A stretch of 64,000 nt of DNA, from the NCBI RefSeq assembly GCF_019279795.1, contig NC_056743.1, positions 871,394,478 through 871,458,477 on the forward strand. Reading direction: 5' to 3'. Below, piece after piece: positions 58,601 to 64,000 of this stretch; the first letter of the stretch is position 1, and the number at the start of each line of letters is the position of its first letter. The translations under genes and the position numbers were made by a program. The notes under the pieces were generated by a model. It had not been told where the DNA came from. It was given only the letters and a program-made list of their open reading frames with translations, and did not search any database. The stretch comes from Protopterus annectens (Eukaryota; Chordata; Ceratodontiformes; Protopteridae).

Positions 58601-61600
58601 AAATTAAGGTCATTCTGCTCACTTCTAGGAGCTTAAACCAAAAACTGCACTCCCTGGAAGCACTTCCATCACTAGAAGATGCAGATGTTTGTGCAGTCAC
58701 AGAACCCTTGTTTAAGGCCTCCAAGTACCCCAGCCCTGCAAGGCTACAATGCCGTCTACACCTTTAGACCACAAAAGGAACATGCGAAAACCAAAGGAGG
58801 TGGTGTTTCAATCTATGTTAGAGATAAATTCACCTCACATCTACTTAGACTGGACAACTCCATGGTGTTACTCCAGGTCCAGGTTGGAGTGGGTAAGACC
58901 CCCATTCAAGTACTAGCCAGTGATAAATCCTCTCCATGGATCAAAACACCCACAAAGTCTACTTATCCAAACTGAAGACAATTCATATTTTACCGAACAC
59001 ACTGGTTATGGGGGATTTCAATTATCCCACCATCAACTGGGAAACCTACTCTAGCCCAAACTCACTTGCACTAAAGTTCCTTGACTTTGTGAATTCAAAT
59101 GCCCTGAAGCAAATTGTCCATATCCCGAAAAGAGGAACAAACATTCTAGATCTGGTTCTCACCAACATGTCAAATAGGTGCACTGCTTGAACTGTTGGAC
59201 CTAAAACTGACCACAAATCAGTTACTTTCGAACTGACACTAACACCAGAACTCACAAAGGGTGAAATCAGACTAAAAAACTTCACCAAGGCACGCTATAT
59301 ATTCCTAGGTGAAGGTATAAATGCATTCCAAGCCCCACACCAAGCTAAAAGTGGTAACTACACTGAGGATTACACTAAAGCCTTGTACAATCACTTGCAT
59401 AAGTGTATAAACTCGGCTGTATCAGACAGAATCAAGTCCAGAGCCCCAAGTAAAACCAAGCTGCCATGGTGGACTTCCAGCATCAACAAACTCTGCGATA
59501 AATGCAAAAGGTTGCTGTCTAAGAAACCAAAGACAAGGACCCAACAATGGTAAAGCACCCAACTCAGCCTTAACAGGCAAATAAGACAACTTGTCAAATC
59601 GTCCAAGACCTCCTTTGAGAGAAACTGAGCAAGTACTACCAAAGATAACCATAAGGCCTTTTACAGCTATGTACATAACCTAAAGGGTAGGACCCAAGCA
59701 TGTGCAGAAGTGGTGACCAATGGTATTATACACACTGACCCCACAGAGATAGCGACCTGATAGCAAATAGGTTTGATGAAAATTCCACTCCCTTATCCCC
59801 TCCTAACATACAACAAACCCTCCCCAACCCCCACCCCACCTTACATATTTGAAGAGCAGGTCCTTATAGACCTGTCCAAGACAAAGAACATGGCCTCTAT
59901 GGGACCAGATGACATCCCAGGCTATCTTCTAAACAGGCTAAAACAGGAACTAGCATCATCAGTAAGTACCCTTTTCAATCATAGCCTAACCACAGAGTTT
60001 GTTCCTGGAGAATGGAGAATAGCTATAGTTATTCCCCTCCACAAAGGTGGCCTAGCAACAGACCTGGGGAATTACAGACCAATAAGCCTGACCAGCCTCA
60101 TCTATCAGGCTATGGAATGTATCATTATGGACCTCATAAATAAAGACATATGTGACCGTCAAACCCTGGACCCTACCCAATTCGGCTTTCTAAATGGCAG
60201 ATACTGCTTGTTAAATCTGGTGGATTTGTTTGAAAGTGTGGCCAAGGCCATTGATGAGGGAAAATCTGTGCACACAGCATACCTTGACTTGGCAAAGGTT
60301 TTCGATACCATCCCACATTCAGGCATTACCGATAAACTTAGAAAACTGAATGTAAACCCCTTCATTGTAAGATGGGTTGTCAACTGGCTCACAAACCAGA
60401 TAGACACTAGAAAAGTGGGTGACTACACATAAACCAGCAAACCTGTTACCAGCGGGGTGCCACAGGGGTAAGTGCTGGGCCCCTTACTGTGTGGTATATA
60501 CTTCTCAGAAGTCAAAATTAAAGGGTTGTGGCTGACCAAGTTTGCAGATGACTGCAAACCAGGTGCAATCATTGAATCCCCAAATGATGCCAGTATACTC
60601 CAGGATGGTCTCACACAGACCAACAACTGCTGTATTAGTCATGGTCTCAAACTGAATGCAAAGAAATGCATCATCATTCCCTTCAGCACAAACAGTGTCC
60701 CTTCACACCATCACATCAATAACAATACCCAAAGTACCCATGAAATGGTAGGGGACCTGGGATCACAGGTTGATTACAACCTTAACTTCGACCACCACGT
60801 GTCTACCTTTGTAAAGAAAGCTTTCCATGTAGCTCACTTGATTAGTAAAGGCATCACCTTAGCTCACTTGATTAGTAAAGGCATCACCTTGAGAGCAAAA
60901 GAAGTTATAGTCCCCCTATACTCGGCACTTATCTGGCACATAATTGAGTATAATGCCCCATTCAGTATGTACCATACTAAGCATCTACAGCAATTAGAGA
61001 GACCTCAGAGGTTTCTAACAAAGAAGATCAAGGGCCTCCAACATGTGCCTTACATGGTCCAATTAAAATCAGTGTCACTATACTCTGTATCATACAGACT
61101 TCTTAGGGGAGACTTATGCCTGGCCTATAGAGAAACCCAGACCCAAACCTATTGAACGTACTGCATATCCATAAATCAAATGGATCTAGGGCTACCGTTC
61201 GAGGGACTTAAGTATGGCCTGCAACTTAAATAGGACATGCTGGAGGGACAGATTTATCTCCCAGCAACTGCCACATCTTTGGAACAGGCTACCAATTCAT
61301 GTAAAACAGAGCACCTCTATGACACTGTTCAACAGGAATCTGGATGAGTGGATGGGGCACTGTAAATTCTTACCATGGATAGAGCCCACAACCATGGATA
61401 GCACCCACAACCCTCCTGGACATGGGCTGTCATCACTAAATGCAATCTTGGGTATTGACTAGTACCTATGTGGTATTACATTGGATTGAAACTGCTAGGC
61501 TTAAAATGACCTCCGGGTCGATAACCTAGTAATCTTCTATGATCTTATGTTTAGCATTAGTTTTTGGACATGCTCTAATCTGTATACCTCCAGCTGGTGA

Positions 61601-62839
61601 CTGAACATATAAATAAGAGGAAGGCTGTGCTGTTGCCTGCCTTGTTTGCTCTGTGGAGAGTGTAACATTGATGATGAAGCCAGCCATGATGTGGGTAAAT
61701 GCAGAGGAGAGCAGTTAAGTCAGACATGCTAATACATACATACAACATATATGTTCCACTTCCGGATATCTATATACAAGGCTAACTGTAAGCACAAGTC
61801 ATATGGATCTGCTTGTTGGTAGCCATTGCTAACAAATCCAATCATGTGATATAATCAGTCCAGTTGAATGACAGGAAAAAGCACTGTGCAGTAAAATAAT
61901 AACACTAAACTGGAAATGGATGAGAGGGTGATGGATAGTGAAGTCTTCTCTGTGTTTCAGAAACAGGGCTAACCTTCACAGAAGCTGAAAGAAATTAAAT
62001 GTTGCCTTGTCTCCTGTGTGCAGTCTTATCAACATTATTAACTTCCTTAAATCACTAGTATAAAAAGTTATTTGATTCAGAAAATAAAATGTGGCTGTCT
62101 AGAAATATTGACTTTGTGGGGTGTATCAGTAAATATTTTCCATCTGGTAACTGTTTAGTTAAGGCCCCATCATATCAGCCATCAGTGATCAGGATGTAGT
62201 GAAATTAGGTGTGGTGGGGAAGGGCTAGGAGGAATAATGTGAACATAATACTCAGACTAGGATATGAGAACATTTAAAAACTTTCTGCCATTTTGTTTCA
62301 GGTATGACATTGCCTTAATCAAGCTTTCACAGGCTGTGACACTGAACGACAAAATCCAGACCATCTGTCTCCCAGCATCAGGTGCTATTTTGGCAAATGG
62401 CTATGGCTGCTATGCTACAGGCTGGGGAAGACTTTCAAGTAAGTGCATGAAGGACTTGCCAAAAAAATGCAATACAATCTGCTTTAGGCAGTTTGATATC
62501 ACTATGTTTACTGATGTCTGTGTTCCATGGCGTTAGTTACTTGGGTATGACTTAGGGAGAACTCAAAAGGTGGTATCCTATTAGGTGTGCAGTCCTTTTT
62601 AAAAGGTGATAATTTTTAACTGTACCAGTAGGTTGCCCATGTTGTCTTTAGCAACCCAGACTTTTGGTGAAATAATGATTAAAAATATTTAAAAGTGTCA
62701 AAAATAATATACAACAACGGGGAAGAAACTGATCAAACAACAATGAAAAATGTGAGGACTGGTGTAATGGACTCCATTTAATAAACCTTTTACTGTGTTA
62801 GAAACATTCACATTTATGAGAATCTTAGTTCTTTCATAT

Positions 62840-62932
<93 letters not shown>

Positions 62933-62933
62933 T

Positions 62934-62989
<56 letters not shown>

Positions 62990-63842
62990 CAAAGGCTGTT
63001 TGGTTGCCTCGACAGCTGGACAGAGCTATAGTCATAGTGCAATTTGCCCAAACTTTGTTGACTACAGATTAAGCTGTATTAAAGAGGAGGTATCCCCCCT
63101 ACATGGGTGGGGCAAAGCCCAGCACAGGAAAAATATTGTCAACAAAGTTCCATTTAATCAGCTGGCATCGGCCAAACAATATTTGCTTATGTAGTTTACA
63201 ATTAAATAAGTCAGTCACATTCAAAGTGTGTGTTTGTGTTCATATACATATTTTTCTGTGTTGATATAGCCATTGTCTTATTGTTTAGCGATATTTTCAA
63301 GGTCCATGATTTACTGGAAAACTGGATCCCATTTTCAAATGTCACAATTTTTCAAAATATTTTTTTGTTAGCTTTGTTTTCTATTTTGGCAATCTATATC
63401 ACATCTTCCAAAACATATTTCTAGGATGATATTCCAGTTTGGGGTGTGTCGAGGGGAAAAAAAGAAAAAAAAAACTCAAAATAAAATCATCACAATAAAG
63501 GGCTCATCCTTATGGTTTCAAAATTACATAGAGCAGGTTCTTATTATTAAGTTATGTTTGCATCACATTTGCATTTGTCATAAAGAGTAAGAAAGTTACA
63601 ACAGCAAATGAAAGGTCAAATATATGAAGTATTTCACCTAAGACATGATAATAAATTGTGCTTATTGTTTGTCTTTTTCCTTTTAACCCATCACAGCTGG
63701 CGGTTCTTCTCCTGACAGACTTCAGCAGGTCCGTTTACTCATTGTGGATTATGCAAACTGTTCACGATCAGACTGGTGGGGCAGCACCGTAAAAAGCACC
63801 ATGGTCTGCGCTGGTGGGGATGGAGTTTATTCAACATGCAAT
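50993..63842 (+). CDS. CELA2A: Chymotrypsin-like elastase, CELA2-type, 3' incomplete
   Basis: Secreted pancreatic serine endopeptidase (family S1A). Six exons (50993-51032, 52359-52447, 52742-52839, 54932-55060, 62302-62438, 63697-63842) join in phase to 213 codons. Residues 1-16 are a signal peptide. 17-28 ([12 protein letters not shown]) are the activation peptide, cleaved after Lys28 by trypsin to give IVGG. Catalytic His73 (TAAHC) and Asp121 (YDIALI) are present. The serine (GDSGGP) exon lies beyond 64000. Cys17 can tether to Cys141 (TICLP). VYSTC places Ser at the specificity-pocket base (chymotrypsin 189), not the Asp of trypsin. The domain order, lengths and exon phases fit CELA2. CGAIL replaces the usual CGGSL. 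The CELA2A/2B paralogue choice is uncertain. Confidence 0.93.
52359..52447 (+). CDS. CELA2A: Elastase coding exon 2
   Basis: Acceptor CTGTTTAG. Encodes the signal-peptide end, activation peptide and [15 protein letters not shown]. Donor GTAAGA. This exon fixes the family. Confidence 0.95.
52742..52839 (+). CDS. CELA2A: Elastase coding exon 3 (catalytic His)
   Basis: Acceptor CGTTTACAG. Encodes [19 protein letters not shown] and [10 protein letters not shown], His73 being catalytic. Donor GTGAGT. Confidence 0.96.
53276..53453 (+). mobile_element. tRNA-derived SINE, 5'-truncated (elastase intron 3)
   Basis: Holds the 3' half only: GCATGCCTTCTGTGAAGACT, GGGCTGGCAACTCGACACC, and the end GGGAAAAGCCGAAAGAGGAA with an (AAG)n tail. 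Confidence 0.85.
54932..55060 (+). CDS. CELA2A: Elastase coding exon 4
   Basis: Acceptor TCCTCTCAG. Encodes [14 protein letters not shown] through [10 protein letters not shown] to VASG, with one N-glycosylation sequon (NNS). Donor GTAAGT. Confidence 0.94.
55558..55619. repeat. (TA)n microsatellite in elastase intron 4
   Basis: About 31 TA units. Confidence 0.97.
55773..56453 (+). repeat. 38-bp minisatellite in elastase intron 4
   Basis: Seventeen units of GTCAGGAAACGTCACTGCTC-type sequence plus the TGTATATCTGCAGATG part, and two short deleted units near 56305 and 56395. All three forward frames are open for up to 285 codons because the unit lacks stops in every phase and 38 is not a multiple of three. 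One CpG per unit varies: CG in nine units, CA in five, TG in three. Confidence 0.96.
57069..57412 (+). mobile_element. Full-length tRNA-derived SINE in elastase intron 4
   Basis: Flanked by GAGGGGCAGTGGTATAG (57052-57068) and GAGGGCCAGTGGTATAG (57413-57429), 16 of 17 identical. The head is GGCCATGGTGGTGCAGCAGT and the B box GGTTCGATC. The body has the long form with GGGTTTCCTCTTGGTGCTCC. It ends GGGAAAAGCCAAAAGAAGAA. 344 bp. Confidence 0.95.
58080..58362 (-). mobile_element. Second tRNA-like SINE family (tentative)
   Basis: On the minus strand a TGGCTCAATGGTAGAG head (A-box-like) is followed ~40 bases on by GGTGACCTGGGGTTACATAG, a degraded B-box region. A 200-bp non-tRNA body follows. No second copy is in the window, and no target duplication was found. 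Confidence 0.45.
59773..60432 (+). pseudogene. CR1-like copy C, RT first half
   Basis: A 219-codon frame with [53 protein letters not shown] and [17 protein letters not shown] (first catalytic Asp). It ends at TAA (60430-60432), just before the SGVPQG block, which follows in frame ([10 protein letters not shown]) but is then broken by a frameshift near 60470. Confidence 0.88.
60472..61155 (+). pseudogene. CR1-like copy C, RT second half
   Basis: A 227-codon frame with [12 protein letters not shown], active site [11 protein letters not shown] (both Asp present), [14 protein letters not shown], and the thumb [20 protein letters not shown]. An exact 30-bp tandem duplication (60830-60889) repeats ten residues ([10 protein letters not shown]) in frame. 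After a stop at 61153 the C-terminus ([13 protein letters not shown]) follows at 61214 in another frame. Confidence 0.88.
62302..62438 (+). CDS. CELA2A: Elastase coding exon 5 (catalytic Asp)
   Basis: Acceptor TTGTTTCAG. Encodes [14 protein letters not shown], then CLPASGAIL and [10 protein letters not shown]. Asp121 is catalytic. Donor GTAAGT. Confidence 0.96.
62841..62988. repeat. (CA)n(GATA)n compound microsatellite in elastase intron 5
   Basis: CA units to 62930 with one AAA interruption, then about 13 GATA units to 62988. Confidence 0.98.
63697..63842 (+). CDS. CELA2A: Elastase coding exon 6
   Basis: Acceptor CCATCACAG. Encodes [35 protein letters not shown] and DGVYSTCN. Donor GTTAGT at 63843 (weaker than the others). 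The boundary is in phase 0, just before the expected GDSGGP exon. Confidence 0.95.
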
Positions 63843-64000
63843 GTTAGTGCAGTTTCAATTTTTTTTATTTGCATATATATATAATTGCCTTCAAAAGTCT
63901 AATATGTAAAAGGGAATGTTACAAGTGGGGAGGCATGCATTCAATAAAAGCTAATAAGCATGTGCAACACATTTCTGGATGATATGACCACCATAACTCT

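Larger units (their letters stand above)
58400..61557 (+). mobile_element. CR1-like LINE, copy C, in elastase intron 4
   Basis: Starts inside the ORF1 esterase ([11 protein letters not shown] near 58497), then PIVPFLGKV and the ORF2 endonuclease ([54 protein letters not shown]), then RT and the 3' UTR ending CTTCTATGATCTTATG (about 61538). It lies in the sense orientation of the gene. 5' truncated. Confidence 0.87.

Overview
The window looks like repeat-rich nuclear DNA of a non-mammalian vertebrate. It contains one recognisable cellular gene, with GT-AG introns, buried in LINE, Penelope-like, SINE and DNA-transposon sequence. The mixture of CR1-like and L1/Tx1-like LINEs, a Penelope-like element with a hammerhead-like motif, a tRNA-derived SINE with an (AAG)n tail and hAT MITEs points to an amphibian or an early-branching fish. 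That placement is inference; no species is claimed. I saw no operon, prophage, CRISPR array or rRNA/tRNA gene.

Host gene: the right end (50993 onward, + strand) carries the first six coding exons of a pancreatic chymotrypsin-like elastase of the CELA2 type. Together they encode 213 codons and include catalytic His73 and Asp121. The exons with the GDSGGP catalytic serine lie beyond the window. A TATA box is 42 bases before the start codon. Intron 4 (7.2 kb) has been filled by a (TA)n tract, a 38-bp minisatellite, two SINEs and a CR1-like LINE.

Mobile elements, left to right: LINE 3' ends and a 121-bp minisatellite (0.7-4.2 kb); a hAT MITE (6.5-6.9 kb); L2/CR1-group LINE pieces (7.6-9.9 kb); a Penelope-like fragment with inverted terminal copies, a GIY-YIG domain and a hammerhead-like fold (9.95-11.4 kb); a SINE and a compound inverted repeat (13.0-13.7 kb); a decayed CR1-like LINE (14.8-17.8 kb); a second Penelope-like element with the RT half (20.5-23.6 kb), split by a SINE with a perfect 18-bp target duplication. 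At 25.6-33.6 kb a minus-strand L1-like LINE is interrupted by a nearly full-length CR1-like LINE (26.3-30.3 kb, with ORF1 esterase, endonuclease and RT) and by a hAT MITE. Two more decayed L1/Tx1-type LINEs lie at 34.7-39.4 kb (-) and 40.4-43.7 kb (+), the latter holding a pogo/Tigger-like MITE. Another hAT-like MITE (45.6 kb), an 87-bp minisatellite (48.3-48.8 kb) and short repeats precede the elastase gene.

The retroelement reading frames are broken by stops and frameshifts, so they are relics rather than working genes. The elastase exons are open and correctly phased. No clearly new multi-gene system is visible. The observations most worth a second look are the Penelope inverted-repeat/hammerhead structure, the SINE head found with two different 3' tails, the palindromic hAT MITEs, and the minisatellites.
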